From Marinobacter salinus (lineage in GTDB: Bacteria; Pseudomonadota; Gammaproteobacteria; Pseudomonadales; Oleiphilaceae), in the NCBI RefSeq assembly GCF_001854125.1, contig NZ_CP017715.1:3720001-3784000 (forward strand): a stretch of 64,000 bases of DNA, written 5' to 3'. Shown piece after piece: positions 1 through 9,277 of the stretch. The notes below the pieces were generated by a model, which searched no databases, was not told the DNA's origin, and saw nothing but the letters and a program-made list of their open reading frames with translations. How positions within the stretch are numbered: the stretch's first letter is position 1; the number at the start of each line of letters is the position of its first letter. The translations under genes and the position numbers were made by a program.

Positions 1-3000
1 CTCGCACCCTTGAATCACCCCTGAAACCAGCCCCGAAAGGCTTTCCCGGTTCTGAGCTTTCCGTGGTGGACAAAGGGGAGTTCGAGGACTGGCTCACGAT
101 CCGGGTCATGGTCACCAAGGCAGACACTCAGTACCGTGGAGATCTGCTTCAGTTAAAACTGCGGTTGGATAATCTCGGCGTCGCCAATGCTACTGGCCAC
201 CACAATCCGCTTGGCCCCTCCCTCGTTTGCGAGTCCTTCCATGCCGGTCTGAATCAGCTCAAGGCCTCAAGGGAAGTGGAGAAGGTCTGCCTGAAGGTTT
301 TTGAGCAAAGTGTTTTGCAACACCTTGGGCCGCTGTATCAAGAGCTCAACAATATTCTGATCCGGCATGGCGTGTTGCCGGATCTTGACCTTAGCAAATA
401 TCTCAGTGACAAGGCGGCCACAAAAACGGAATCCAAGGCAGAGGCCGCGACCGAATCCGGACCGGCCAAAAAGGCGTCCGCCCGGGAAGAAAAACCGGAA
501 GTGGCGGCACAGAAAAAGACCGGCGCTGAGAGTTCCGGCCGGGCCAGGGGGAGCCGTGCCGGTGGAGAATTTCGTGGTTATGCCCAAGCGGCCCAAACCG
601 CCTTTGCCACTGTTCGCAACCTGCTCGGAACCCTGACTGCCAGCCGAGCTGCCCGGGGCGACTCCGAGCCCGTCCCGTTCCCTCCCAATGCCAGGCCAAT
701 CTCCGCCGGTGAGTTTCAGCGAGAACTTCAGCAACTGCAGGTGCAGGCTGCGGATCCGTCAGTGGCGATAGCCCCCCTCAAGGAGCGGGTGGTAGAGAAG
801 GTTCGTGAGCATGGTGATAACAAACTGGACGAAGAGCAGCAGGGTACGCTGGATGTCGTGGACCGCTTCTTCCGATCTGTGGTTGAGAGCCCTAAGCTCA
901 GCGAATACGCCCAGGAGCGGATGCGGCAACTGGAGGTCCCCGTTCTGAAAGTGGTGATGCGAGATCCTGCTTTTTTTGATGATCAGGACAGCCCGGTGCG
1001 TGGCGTTATGAATCGGCTTGCACAGCTGGGTGTCAAAGGTGGTCGAATCAACCCGGTTGTGCAGCGAAGAGTGGATGAGCTGGTTCAGCGTATCTCCACG
1101 GACTTTGAGCAGGATACCGGAGTATTTGAGCAGACAGTGCAGGAGCTCGATTCCCTGATTGATCGCCAAAACCTGGTGTATCGACGAAACGTGGAACGGG
1201 TCACCGCTGCGGCCGAGGGGGCGCAGAAAGTCGCCGAGTCCAAGGCAGCAGTTACTGAAGTTCTGAATCAGAAGCTGGCTGGCAGGAAGGTTCCCAAGGC
1301 CGTTCTGAGTCTGCTTGATGGGGGCTGGCGTGATCTGCTGTCATTGACCTGGATTCGCCAGGGGCCGGATAGCCAGCTCTGGGGTGACTACCTTGCAGTC
1401 ATTGATTCCCTTTTGTCGTTTGCCGATGATCCGGACAGCAACATCAATCTGCCGGAACTGCTACGAGTTATTCAGGATGGCCTGGCTTCTATTTCGAGCA
1501 ATCACATGCCGTCTTCCCAGATCCGGGACGAGTTAAAACAGTTTCTGGTACGCAGTCCTGATAAATCTCCCGAGCTGGTGGAGGTGCCAGCGGTACCGGT
1601 TGAAAAGAAAGACAAAAAGGTTGTGTCCGAGCGCGAACAGCGCAGCCTTCAGCGCTGGATCAACCGGGTCCAGCAACTGCGTACCGGTGACTGGCTCAGG
1701 GACCAGGAAAAGCCGGAGGAGCCACAGTATATCCGGCTGGTGTGGATTGCCCGTGGTTTCAGTCGGTTCGTATTCGTGAACCATCAGGGCATGCGTGTGG
1801 TGGAGCTTGAGCTCGAGGCTTTGGCCCGACAGATGCGGAAAGGCATCATTGTTCCGGATAGCCAGTACGAGCGGCCATTGGTTGATGAGAGTATCGATCG
1901 GATGGTCAGCAAGGTTTACGATCAGTTGTCGTGGGCGTCGACACACGACGAGCTGACGGGGATTTTGGGGCGCCGCGAGTTCGAACGCATGCTGGATCAG
2001 CAGTTGGCCCGGCATGAGGATGAGCGAGCGCTGGTAAGGCTGGACTTGCGCCGATTCCGGTTGCTGAATGACACGGCCGGTTATCAGGCCGGCGATGCGA
2101 CCCTTAAAAAGGTGGCGGATATTTTAGCCCTTCATGTCGAGGACGGCATGCCCTTGGCCCGCCTGGCTGGTAACGAGTTTGCCATGCTGGTTCCGGCCGA
2201 AAATGCACTGCAGGTTGCTAACGGCTTGATCAAAGCCATTGAGGATGCGGAATTCGCTTTCGATGGCCGCAGTTACCAGCTGTCCGCCAGCGCTGGCGTG
2301 GTGCCTGAGTTGCCCGCCCTGGTTAGCGCTGAGCGCTGGCTGAGGGCCTCAGAGCAGGCGCTGGCCGCCGCCAAACAAAAGGGGCATGGAAAGGTTGCCG
2401 AATACTCGCTGGATGCGGGGGATCAGTCGCGCCAGGAACAGATTGCTGCCAAGGTGGCTGGCCTGAGCGATTTGAACGAAGAGCGCATGTTGCTGCGGTG
2501 TCAGAAAATAATCCCGCTGCACGCCGGAACCTCCATGTCTCCCCAGTATGAGGTGCTGATCAGCATGTACGATGATGCTGGCACCCTCATAACCGGTCGG
2601 GATTTCGTCAGAATGGCGGAGCGGTACGATCGTATGCAGGCGGTGGACCGCTGGGTAGTGGGGCATATGCTCGACTGGCTGCAGGAAAAGGCGCCCGATC
2701 CGCGTCACCTCGGTGGAATCTGTATTAACCTGTCCGGCTACTCCCTGAATGACCAGTCTCTGCTGGAATTTATCTATGAAAAGCTAAGCCAGAAAGAAGC
2801 GCCCATCGAACGGCTCTGGTTCGAGCTCACGGAAGCTTCTGCCATTAACGATGTGGAAGCGGTTGCTGACTTTGTTCTGGAAATGAAGGAGCTGGGCTGT
2901 CGGTTCTGTCTGGGCAATTTCGGCAGCGGCCCAAGTTCATTCCAGTTCATGCGGGCACTGCCGGTGGATCTGATCAAGATAGACAGTGCGTTTACAGGGC

Positions 3001-3191
3001 AGCTGACCACCAGTGAAACGGATCGTGCCATGGTCCAGTCGATGGTGGAAATGGCGCATTACATGAAACGGGAAGTCATTGCCTCCAAGGTTGAATCCCG
3101 GGATATTCTGGATATGCTGACGCAACTGGGTGTTGATTATGCTCAGGGCTTCGTCATCGAGAAACCCCGGTTACTTGATAGTCTCACCTGA
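1..3191 (+). CDS. DUF1631 protein with PilZ-like segment and degenerate GGDEF-EAL tandem (5' partial)
   Basis: The reading frame is open to the left edge, so the true start lies outside the window; an in-frame GTG at 63 gives 1042 residues. Residues are numbered from that GTG. The first 600 or so residues are helical and charged, like DUF1631. A PilZ-like patch near 560-575 (RFVFVN) closes that part. A GGDEF domain starts near 629, but its signature is AGNEF (about 700) and no RxxD inhibitory site precedes it. In the EAL domain the signature reads EVL (about 829) and the metal-binding loop reads GNFGSG instead of DDFGTG, while DLIKID is kept. Inference: neither domain is catalytic, and the protein more likely binds cyclic-di-GMP or relays a signal. 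prkB follows 20 nt downstream and is probably cotranscribed. Confidence 0.85.
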   Translation, partial: RTLESPLKPAPKGFPGSELSVVDKGEFEDWLTIRVMVTKADTQYRGDLLQLKLRLDNLGVANATGHHNPLGPSLVCESFHAGLNQLKASREVEKVCLKVFEQSVLQHLGPLYQELNNILIRHGVLPDLDLSKYLSDKAATKTESKAEAATESGPAKKASAREEKPEVAAQKKTGAESSGRARGSRAGGEFRGYAQAAQTAFATVRNLLGTLTASRAARGDSEPVPFPPNARPISAGEFQRELQQLQVQAADPSVAIAPLKERVVEKVREHGDNKLDEEQQGTLDVVDRFFRSVVESPKLSEYAQERMRQLEVPVLKVVMRDPAFFDDQDSPVRGVMNRLAQLGVKGGRINPVVQRRVDELVQRISTDFEQDTGVFEQTVQELDSLIDRQNLVYRRNVERVTAAAEGAQKVAESKAAVTEVLNQKLAGRKVPKAVLSLLDGGWRDLLSLTWIRQGPDSQLWGDYLAVIDSLLSFADDPDSNINLPELLRVIQDGLASISSNHMPSSQIRDELKQFLVRSPDKSPELVEVPAVPVEKKDKKVVSEREQRSLQRWINRVQQLRTGDWLRDQEKPEEPQYIRLVWIARGFSRFVFVNHQGMRVVELELEALARQMRKGIIVPDSQYERPLVDESIDRMVSKVYDQLSWASTHDELTGILGRREFERMLDQQLARHEDERALVRLDLRRFRLLNDTAGYQAGDATLKKVADILALHVEDGMPLARLAGNEFAMLVPAENALQVANGLIKAIEDAEFAFDGRSYQLSASAGVVPELPALVSAERWLRASEQALAAAKQKGHGKVAEYSLDAGDQSRQEQIAAKVAGLSDLNEERMLLRCQKIIPLHAGTSMSPQYEVLISMYDDAGTLITGRDFVRMAERYDRMQAVDRWVVGHMLDWLQEKAPDPRHLGGICINLSGYSLNDQSLLEFIYEKLSQKEAPIERLWFELTEASAINDVEAVADFVLEMKELGCRFCLGNFGSGPSSFQFMRALPVDLIKIDSAFTGQLTTSETDRAMVQSMVEMAHYMKREVIASKVESRDILDMLTQLGVDYAQGFVIEKPRLLDSLT

Positions 3192-3211
3192 ACTTCGGGC
3201 CAATTCCTGTT

Positions 3212-4078
3212 ATGTCCAAGCGCCACCCGATTATTGCTGTCACCGGTTCTTCCGGCGCCGGAACAACCACAACCGGCCAGATCTTCAGTCGAATGTTTGC
3301 CAGTGAAGGGCTGCAGGCAGCGATGGTCAGTGGTGACAGCTTTCACCGCTATAACAGGGAGCAGATGGCACGGCTGGCAGCCAAAGGCCAGTTTGGCGAG
3401 CGTAACCACTTTGCTCTGGCCGCCAACCATATTGATAAGCTTGAAGCCCTGTTTTACGACTACGGCCACACCGGCAATGGTCGTTATCGGCAGTATGTGC
3501 ATGACGAAGACCGGGCGCTGGTGGCTGCTGGTCACAAGCCCGGCACGTTCACGCCGTGGGGGCCGCTGCGGGCCGACACCGACTTGCTCTTTTACGAAGG
3601 GTTGCACGGGGGCGTGGTCAGCGATGCCTACAACATTGCCCAGTATGTGGACCTGTTGATTGGTGTGGTGCCAATCGTCAATCTGGAGTGGATCCAGAAG
3701 ATCCATCGGGACACCAACAAGCGGGGCTACAGCCAGGAAGCCGTGGTGGAGACCATCATTAACCGGATGGACGATTACGTGCACGACATCGTGCCGCAGT
3801 TCTCCCACACGCACATCAATTTCCAGCGCATTCCCCTGGTGGACACGTCCGATCCATTTGTGGTCCGGGACGTGCCGACGGAAGATGAGAGCATGCTGGT
3901 AATCCGCTTCCGGGACCCGTCCGAGGTAGACTTTCCATACCTGCTCCAGGTCATCGGCAACAGCAGTCTGTCCCGTCATGACACTTTGGTGATACCCGGT
4001 ACAAAAATGGCGCTGGCCATGGATCTGCTGGTGCGACCCATGGTCCAGCGCCTGATGGCCAGAAAGCCTTTTGCCTGA
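3212..4078 (+). CDS. prkB: Phosphoribulokinase family protein PrkB
   Basis: A 288-residue P-loop kinase of the phosphoribulokinase/uridine kinase family. The Walker A motif GSSGAGTT lies at residues 12-19, followed by GDSFHRY, FYEGLHGG and a VPIVNLEWIQK segment typical of the enterobacterial PrkB branch. Length matches the E. coli protein. No Rubisco or other Calvin-cycle gene is nearby, so the substrate is uncertain; non-autotrophic gammaproteobacteria keep this gene near crp and a yhfA-type gene, as here. It lies 20 nt after the DUF1631 gene and converges with the pirin gene across a 6-nt gap. Confidence 0.9.
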   Translation: MSKRHPIIAVTGSSGAGTTTTGQIFSRMFASEGLQAAMVSGDSFHRYNREQMARLAAKGQFGERNHFALAANHIDKLEALFYDYGHTGNGRYRQYVHDEDRALVAAGHKPGTFTPWGPLRADTDLLFYEGLHGGVVSDAYNIAQYVDLLIGVVPIVNLEWIQKIHRDTNKRGYSQEAVVETIINRMDDYVHDIVPQFSHTHINFQRIPLVDTSDPFVVRDVPTEDESMLVIRFRDPSEVDFPYLLQVIGNSSLSRHDTLVIPGTKMALAMDLLVRPMVQRLMARKPFA

Positions 4079-4084
4079 CGACTT

Positions 4085-4930
4085 CTACGCAGTAAGCTGG
4101 CCGTTCCGATAATCCTGCAATGCCTGCTCGATTTCCTCACGTGTATTCATCACAAACGGACCGTACTGAGCGATTGGTTCGCCAATAGCTTTACCCGCGA
4201 TCAACAGCAGGCGCGCGCCCTCTGGCCCGGCGGCAACACGAATGTGGTCACCATCTTCGAGGACACTGGCGGCATTCGGTTGCAGAGGGCTGTCGCCCAG
4301 GCTTGCCGCACCCTCGTAAAGATACAGAATGCCGTTATGGGTTACCGGCACCGGCAGGGTAATCTGGCTGCCGGCTTTCAGGTGGACGTCCGCATAGAGC
4401 GGCAGGGTACTGTGCCCGGTCACCGCACCCTGGTGGAGGTTATCCTCGATCACCAGTGTGCCGGCGATCAACTTGATCCGGCCGCCGGCAAAGGCGATGT
4501 CAGGGATGTCCTCGGGCTGGATGTCGCGATAGCCCGCGTCGGTCATCTTCTCGGCAGCAGGCAGATTCAGCCAGAGCTGAAAGCCGCGCATGACGCCCTC
4601 TTCCTGTTGGGGCATCTCCGAATGAATGATTCCCCGACCGGCGGTCATCCACTGCACGCCACCGTTGCGTAAATCCCCCCGATTACCCAGGTGGTCCTCA
4701 TGAAGCATGTGGCCTTCGATCATGTAGGTCACGGTTTCGAAGCCACGGTGAGGATGGGAAGGAAAGCCGGCAATATAATCTGCAGCATCGGCGGATCCGA
4801 ATTCGTCCAGCATCAGGAAAGGGTCCAGTCGTGCCGATGGATGCTGCCCCAGCGAGCGCTTGATGCGAACACCCGCCCCGTCGGATGTCTCAGCACCCGG
4901 TATGACTTGCCTGAGAGTACGTTCTGTCAT
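4085..4930 (-). CDS. Pirin family protein
   Basis: A 281-residue bicupin. The N-terminal cupin carries the pirin signatures FPSHPHRGFETVTY and GAGRGIIHSE-type text (here TAGRGIIHSEMP), giving the conserved His-His-His-Glu metal site. The C-terminal cupin is weaker. Some pirins have quercetin 2,3-dioxygenase activity in vitro; others act as redox-sensitive cofactors, so the precise role is open. It lies 38 nt downstream of an azoreductase gene on the same strand. That pairing fits a two-gene operon for quinone, flavonoid or oxidative stress handling, which is inferred from context. Confidence 0.88.
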   Translation of the reverse strand: MTERTLRQVIPGAETSDGAGVRIKRSLGQHPSARLDPFLMLDEFGSADAADYIAGFPSHPHRGFETVTYMIEGHMLHEDHLGNRGDLRNGGVQWMTAGRGIIHSEMPQQEEGVMRGFQLWLNLPAAEKMTDAGYRDIQPEDIPDIAFAGGRIKLIAGTLVIEDNLHQGAVTGHSTLPLYADVHLKAGSQITLPVPVTHNGILYLYEGAASLGDSPLQPNAASVLEDGDHIRVAAGPEGARLLLIAGKAIGEPIAQYGPFVMNTREEIEQALQDYRNGQLTA

Positions 4931-4968
4931 GACTGATCTCCTTTCACAAAGGATGCAGGACCGCGAGT

Positions 4969-5571
4969 TCAGGCGGTGAGGGTTTCGATATTGGCACTGG
5001 CGTCCTGAAGCGCGCTCTCTTTTTGCTCGTCGCCCATGTTCAGGCCTTCAGCGTACACAAAGTGGAGATCCTTCAGGCCGATAAAGCCGAGAAAAGAGCG
5101 GAGATACGGCGTCTGCGAGTCGTTCGGGGTGCCGGCGTAAATGCCTCCGCGTGCGGCCAGAATATAAACCGGACGATCCGCCAGCAGGCCGACGGGCCCG
5201 TTTTCCGTATAACGGAAGGTCAGGCCGGCCCGGGCAATGTGGTCAAAGTAGGCTTTCAGGACCGAAGGAATGCCGAAATTGTACATGGGTACACCGAGGA
5301 CAATGGCGTCCGCGTTTTCAATCTCTTCTATCAGTGAATCTGAGTAATCGACGACGCGCTGCTGGTCGCCGTCCCGGTCGTCGGCGCTGGCAAGGAAGGC
5401 TCCGAATCGGGATGCGTCCAGGTGTGGGACAGGCTCGGCTGCCAGATCGCGATAGGTTGTCTGGAATTCACCATGGATGTTACGAAGCTGAGCGAGGGTC
5501 TTCCTGACCAGCTGAGAGGACTGGCCATCCTGGCCAAAGATGCTTGCGGTGATGACGAGTACGTTATTCAT
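4969..5571 (-). CDS. azoR: FMN-dependent NADH-azoreductase (AzoR family)
   Basis: The ATG at 5571 is preferred because CGGAGG sits 7 nt upstream and the resulting 200 residues match AzoR length; the longer frame reaching 5829 would overlap speD. The flavodoxin-like fold is visible in the N-terminal LVITASIFGQDGQSS phosphate-binding loop, the VLGVPMYNFGIPSVLKAYFD segment that packs on the flavin, and ILAARGGIY near residue 140. The family reduces quinones and azo dyes with NADH through two-electron transfer, protecting against semiquinone stress. It heads a likely operon with the pirin gene. No dedicated LysR regulator is adjacent. Confidence 0.88.
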   Translation of the reverse strand: MNNVLVITASIFGQDGQSSQLVRKTLAQLRNIHGEFQTTYRDLAAEPVPHLDASRFGAFLASADDRDGDQQRVVDYSDSLIEEIENADAIVLGVPMYNFGIPSVLKAYFDHIARAGLTFRYTENGPVGLLADRPVYILAARGGIYAGTPNDSQTPYLRSFLGFIGLKDLHFVYAEGLNMGDEQKESALQDASANIETLTA

Positions 5572-5687
5572 AATCAATGCCTCCGGGAAAATCGTTTGAT
5601 AGGGAGGTATTGAACTGCACGGGCGGCAAAGATGAAATCGGAGAATCTTGGAAAGATTGTTCAGATTATTTGATGATGGCAGGAGCG

Positions 5688-5704
5688 CGCGCCCGAAGGG
5701 CGCG
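5688..5704 (-). terminator. Weak hairpin downstream of speD
   Basis: CGCGCCC and GGGCGCG form a perfect 7-bp stem around GAA, 22 nt past the speD stop. No T tract follows on the minus strand, so an intrinsic terminator is only a possibility; it could instead affect mRNA stability. Confidence 0.3.
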
Positions 5705-5725
5705 GCAAGCCTGTTCCGGGGCGGG

Positions 5726-6520
5726 TTATTCCACGTTCCGGGAGTAGAAGATCTCGAGCATTTCCCGGCGCAGGCGGTCTTCGATGGATTGTGCCTCCTG
5801 AGGGTCGAGATCGCTGGCGTTGACACCAAAAACGTAGTTGTCCAGCTTGAAGTTCTTCAACATCATTTTGGTGTGGAACAGGTTTTCCTGGTACACGTTT
5901 ACATCAATCATCTGATACGCATTCTGGGTATCTTCGGTCAGGTAGTTCTGAATCGAATTGATGTCATGATCAATGTAGTGCTTGGTGCCGTCCACATCGC
6001 GGGTAAAGCCGCGCACACGGTAGTCCACGGTGACAACGTCAGAGTCAAAGCTGTGAATCAGGTAGTTCAGAACCTTGAGTGGCGAGATCAGGCCGCAGGT
6101 GGAAACGTCGATATCTGCCCGGAAGGTGCTGACACCGTCGTGAGGGTGGCTCTCCGGGTAGGTATGCACCGTGACATGGCTCTTGTCGAGGTGGGCCACG
6201 ATGGTGTCTGGCAGGGGGCCAGGCGACTCTTCGTTATCCGGCTCCTCGCCGTTGGTCAATTCATGCTCGGCGATCAGCATGGTGACTGACGCACCATGGG
6301 GCTCATAGTCCTGACGGGCAATATTGAGCACGTTAGCGCCGACAATCTTGACCACATCGGTCAGGATCTGGGTCAGACGCTCGGCATTGTACATCTCGTC
6401 AATGTAATCGATGTAAGCTTCGCGTTGTTCTTCGGTCTGCGCATAACAGATATCGTAGATATTAAAGCTCAGGGATTTGGTCAGGTTGTTAAAACCGTGC
6501 AGCTGGAGTTTGGATTCCAT
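5726..6520 (-). CDS. speD: S-adenosylmethionine decarboxylase proenzyme
   Basis: At 264 residues this equals the E. coli class 1A enzyme. The self-cleavage site is visible as [16 protein letters not shown], with the serine that becomes the pyruvoyl group at residue 114; the later STCG segment carries the conserved cysteine. The enzyme makes decarboxylated SAM, the aminopropyl donor for spermidine. The start has a strong CCGGAGGGGCTGAGC leader. No speE lies next to it, so spermidine synthase must be encoded elsewhere if it is present. The gene sits between the azoreductase operon and the yhfA-type/crp pair, all transcribed away from crp. Confidence 0.97.
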   Translation of the reverse strand: MESKLQLHGFNNLTKSLSFNIYDICYAQTEEQREAYIDYIDEMYNAERLTQILTDVVKIVGANVLNIARQDYEPHGASVTMLIAEHELTNGEEPDNEESPGPLPDTIVAHLDKSHVTVHTYPESHPHDGVSTFRADIDVSTCGLISPLKVLNYLIHSFDSDVVTVDYRVRGFTRDVDGTKHYIDHDINSIQNYLTEDTQNAYQMIDVNVYQENLFHTKMMLKNFKLDNYVFGVNASDLDPQEAQSIEDRLRREMLEIFYSRNVE

Positions 6521-6705
6521 GCTCAGCCCCTCCGGGATATGGAGATGAATGACTGCAGAACTGCCGTTACGCGCTCTGCTGAGGCCGCCACCGACTACTG
6601 ACCCGGTTGTTCACCTTTTGCGCAGACCGGCGGAGAGGGTGCGTATTATGCACACCGAAAGTGACCTTGGATAGTTTTCGCCACGACATTTTAGCATCCC
6701 TGATT

Positions 6706-6758
6706 GCTGTCGCCTCCCGGCTGTCAGGCAAGGCTCTGTGGAGGCACCGGGAGACAGC
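6706..6758. other. Two competing inverted repeats between speD and the osmC-family gene
   Basis: The arm at 6706-6720 pairs with 6747-6758 (12 bp with a 3-nt bulge). A second arm set, GCCTCC at 6712-6717 and GGAGGC at 6740-6745, overlaps the first and cannot form at the same time. It lies just past the osmC-family stop and about 190 nt before speD. Neither strand shows a T tract, so it is not a convincing terminator. Confidence 0.35.
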
Positions 6759-6781
6759 TCACGGCTTTGATTCCATCCGGC

Positions 6782-7204
6782 TTACTGGGCGTCGCGGATT
6801 TCGTGACTGTGGGTGATTTCCACGCCGGCTTTCTCAAGCATGATCGAGGCCGAGCAGTATTTCTCGGCTGACAGGCTGACGGCCCGTTTGACCTGATTTT
6901 CTTTCAGGTTGTGGCCTGTGACAATAAAGTGCAGATGGATCCGCGTGAACACCGCTGGCACGGCATCAGCGCGCTCGGCTTCCAGTTCCGCATGGCAGGC
7001 CGTAACGTCCTGTCGGCTTTTTTTGAGAATGCTCATAACATCAAACGAAGAACAGCCACCCAGACCCATCAGCATCATTTCCATGGGGCGTGGCCCGAGG
7101 TTTTCTCCACCGTGGTCTGGTGGGCCATCCAGCTGGACACTGTGGCCACTGCCGCTGGTGGTCTTGAAGCTGGCATTGCCGGTCCAGTCAACGGTTGCTT
7201 TCAT
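6782..7204 (-). CDS. OsmC family protein, YhfA type
   Basis: The ATG at 7204 is chosen because GGAG lies about 10 nt upstream; a TTG 21 nt earlier would add seven residues. This gives 140 residues, close to E. coli YhfA (134). OsmC-fold landmarks are ENLGPRPMEMMLMGLGGCSSFD with the reactive cysteine, and EKYCSASIML with the second cysteine near the C terminus, as in thiol peroxidases that reduce organic hydroperoxides. The gene is divergent from crp with a 275-bp shared upstream region, the same neighbourhood as in E. coli, where yhfA and crp are adjacent. Confidence 0.9.
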   Translation of the reverse strand: MKATVDWTGNASFKTTSGSGHSVQLDGPPDHGGENLGPRPMEMMLMGLGGCSSFDVMSILKKSRQDVTACHAELEAERADAVPAVFTRIHLHFIVTGHNLKENQVKRAVSLSAEKYCSASIMLEKAGVEITHSHEIRDAQ

Positions 7205-7350
7205 CGCGTTTGATCTCCGAGTCAATGTGCCCGGGAGCCGGAAGACACCGGCAACCGATACAGGGTGATGAGGGCGGATGCTAGCACAGTCGGGCGGATC
7301 GGACAGCTGTCCCTCAGCGGATCCGGATACATCTTGTATACTCTTTCCGG

Positions 7351-7378
7351 TTGCCCAAATCAGGGCTTCTTGTTATAA
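7351..7378 (+). promoter_or_regulatory. Candidate sigma-70 promoter for crp
   Basis: TTGCCC at 7351-7356 and TTATAA at 7373-7378 are separated by 16 bp, and the element sits 101 nt before the crp ATG. A small inverted repeat, ATACA-TCT-TGTAT, lies at 7328-7340 between the two divergent genes. Motif matching only. Confidence 0.4.
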
Positions 7379-7479
7379 GTTGCGGTGTTTGTGAATAAAA
7401 ATGAACGAACCCGCAGGGAAAACCGGGTGCATAACAATCATCGGAACCCGCCAGTATTTGAGGAGGCACGACTCGCATT

Positions 7480-8121
7480 ATGGCCACTATCGTCAAGCCG
7501 GTTGAGCAGAAGACCAAGCATCTCGACTATTTCCTTTCACAGTGTCATCGCCGCCGTTACCCAGCCAAGAGCACCATTATCTACGCGGGTGACAAGAGCG
7601 ATTCATTGTTCTACATCGTCAAGGGTTCCGTCACGGTTATCATCGAAGATGATGACGGTCGCGAGATGATCATGGCCTACCTGAACGCCGGCGATTTCTT
7701 CGGTGAGATGGGCCTGTTCGACAACATGGACTCCCGCAGTGCGTGGGTAAAGGCCAAGACCGAGTGTGAGGTGGCGGAGATTTCCTACACCAAATTCCGT
7801 GAGATAGCCCAGCAGGATCCCAGGGTGCTTTACTTCATTGGCGAGCAAATGGCGTCCCGACTGCGGCAGACCACTCGCAAGGTTGGAGACCTGGCTTTCC
7901 TTGATGTGACCGGGCGAGTGGCGCGCACGCTGCTGGATCTGTGTAAGGAGCCGGACGCCATGACTCATCCGGACGGCATGCAGATCAAGATTACCCGACA
8001 GGAGATCGGCCGCATTGTCGGTTGTTCCCGTGAAATGGTAGGCCGGGTGCTCAAGACCCTGGAGGACCAGGGGCTTGTGCGGGTCAAGGGCAAAACCATG
8101 GTGGTTTACGGCACCCGTTAA
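7480..8121 (+). CDS. crp: cAMP receptor protein (Crp/Vfr)
   Basis: A 213-residue CRP-family activator. The cyclic-nucleotide domain carries GEMGLFD and the SRSAWVKAK segment with the arginine and serine that hold the cAMP phosphate, almost as in E. coli CRP. The C-terminal helix-turn-helix reads [20 protein letters not shown] with the DNA-contacting Arg-Glu pair. The family controls carbon use and, as Vfr in Pseudomonas, virulence and motility. A GAGGAGG ribosome site lies 13 nt before the ATG, which is rather far. A clear hairpin terminator ends the transcript. Confidence 0.97.
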   Translation: MATIVKPVEQKTKHLDYFLSQCHRRRYPAKSTIIYAGDKSDSLFYIVKGSVTVIIEDDDGREMIMAYLNAGDFFGEMGLFDNMDSRSAWVKAKTECEVAEISYTKFREIAQQDPRVLYFIGEQMASRLRQTTRKVGDLAFLDVTGRVARTLLDLCKEPDAMTHPDGMQIKITRQEIGRIVGCSREMVGRVLKTLEDQGLVRVKGKTMVVYGTR

Positions 8122-8150
8122 GTTTCGCGGATGCTCTCCTGATCTCCCCT

Positions 8151-8175
8151 AAAGGCCGCTGAACCAGCGGCCTTT
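8151..8175 (+). terminator. Intrinsic terminator after crp
   Basis: AAAGGCCGCT and AGCGGCCTTT form a perfect 10-bp stem around a 5-nt loop, 29 nt past the crp stop and 19 nt from the convergent modC stop. It is symmetric enough to act on both strands. Confidence 0.7.
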
Positions 8176-8194
8176 CGCGTCCCCCGGGCTTCTG

Positions 8195-9277
8195 TCAGTC
8201 CACGATCGCTACCGATTTAATCTGCATCCAGACACGCTGGCCTTGCTTGATGGGCAGGTTGTGGACGGCCCGACTGGTAAGGCGGGCCAGAAATGGCGTT
8301 GTCCCGGCCACCAGGCGGACCATGGAGGTTCCCGGTCTAAGGTTTGAGGCGATTTTGTCAACGTTGGCGGCAATCAGGTTCTGAATACTCTGGTCGGTCT
8401 GTTCACGGAGGGCAAGGCTGATATCCCGAGCCAACACCTGCAGACGAACCCGTCGCCCGGGTTCCATGCCCTGGTCTGCGCGGAGCCAAAGGTGGCCACC
8501 GTTGAAATCCGCGCGGTACAGATGCCATTGATCATCCCTCTCAGTGATTACCGCTTCGATAATGACCCCGGCATCTTCCTCCAGACCAAATGGCTGATCG
8601 GTCCTTGCGAGAATTTCCTGAAGGGGACCCTGGGCGACGACGGCACCGTTATCCATCATCACAATGTGATCCGCCAACCTTGCGACTTCTGCCCTGGAGT
8701 GAGAGACATAGACTACGGGAATGGCTAGATTGTCCCGCAGGGCTTCCAGGTAGGGCATGATCTCCCGCTTGCTGGTCTGGTCCAGCGCAGACAGCGGTTC
8801 ATCCATCAGCAGCAGGTTGGGGCTGGTTAGCAATGCTCGGGCAATGGCCACACGCTGGCGCTCTCCCCCCGACAACTTTGCCGGCATACGCTCCAGAAAG
8901 TTGGCGAGCCCCAGCCAGTTTACCGCCTGATTGAACGAAATCTGGCGTTCCGCCTGCGGGACCCTTCGATAGCCGTACATCAGGTTTCGTCTTACGGAGA
9001 GGTGGGGGAACAGGCTTGTCTCCTGAAACACATAGGCCAGAGGGCGCTGATGGACGGGACGGCTGGAGGAATCGCTCTGCCATTCGTCACCATTGACGGA
9101 CATGGCTCCTGTCGCCACCTGAAGGCCCGCCATGCAGCGCAGCAGGGTCGTCTTGCCGCAGCCGGAATGACCGAACAGGGCAGTGAGTCCGCTACCGGGC
9201 AGCTTCAGGTTGACATTCAGATGAAAGCGATCGAAGTGGCACTGGAAGCGCGCATGTATCCCCGGTGACGTAGTCAT
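8195..9277 (-). CDS. modC: Molybdate ABC transporter ATP-binding protein ModC
   Basis: The ATG at 9277 overlaps the modB stop by 4 nt (ATGA), giving 360 residues, the usual ModC size; the longer frame to 9367 lies within modB. The ATPase domain has Walker [10 protein letters not shown], signature [15 protein letters not shown] and Walker [13 protein letters not shown]. The C-terminal part after residue 270 or so is a molybdate-binding TOBE/mop domain. The protein powers molybdate uptake for molybdopterin enzymes. It is the last gene of modABC and converges with crp. No modE regulator is present in the window. Confidence 0.96.
   Translation of the reverse strand: MTTSPGIHARFQCHFDRFHLNVNLKLPGSGLTALFGHSGCGKTTLLRCMAGLQVATGAMSVNGDEWQSDSSSRPVHQRPLAYVFQETSLFPHLSVRRNLMYGYRRVPQAERQISFNQAVNWLGLANFLERMPAKLSGGERQRVAIARALLTSPNLLLMDEPLSALDQTSKREIMPYLEALRDNLAIPVVYVSHSRAEVARLADHIVMMDNGAVVAQGPLQEILARTDQPFGLEEDAGVIIEAVITERDDQWHLYRADFNGGHLWLRADQGMEPGRRVRLQVLARDISLALREQTDQSIQNLIAANVDKIASNLRPGTSMVRLVAGTTPFLARLTSRAVHNLPIKQGQRVWMQIKSVAIVD

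Noticed and set aside
7389..7405. A possible CRP site (TGTGAATAAAAATGAAC) in front of crp
   Set aside because: Only one half site fits; the second half matches TCACA at a single position.
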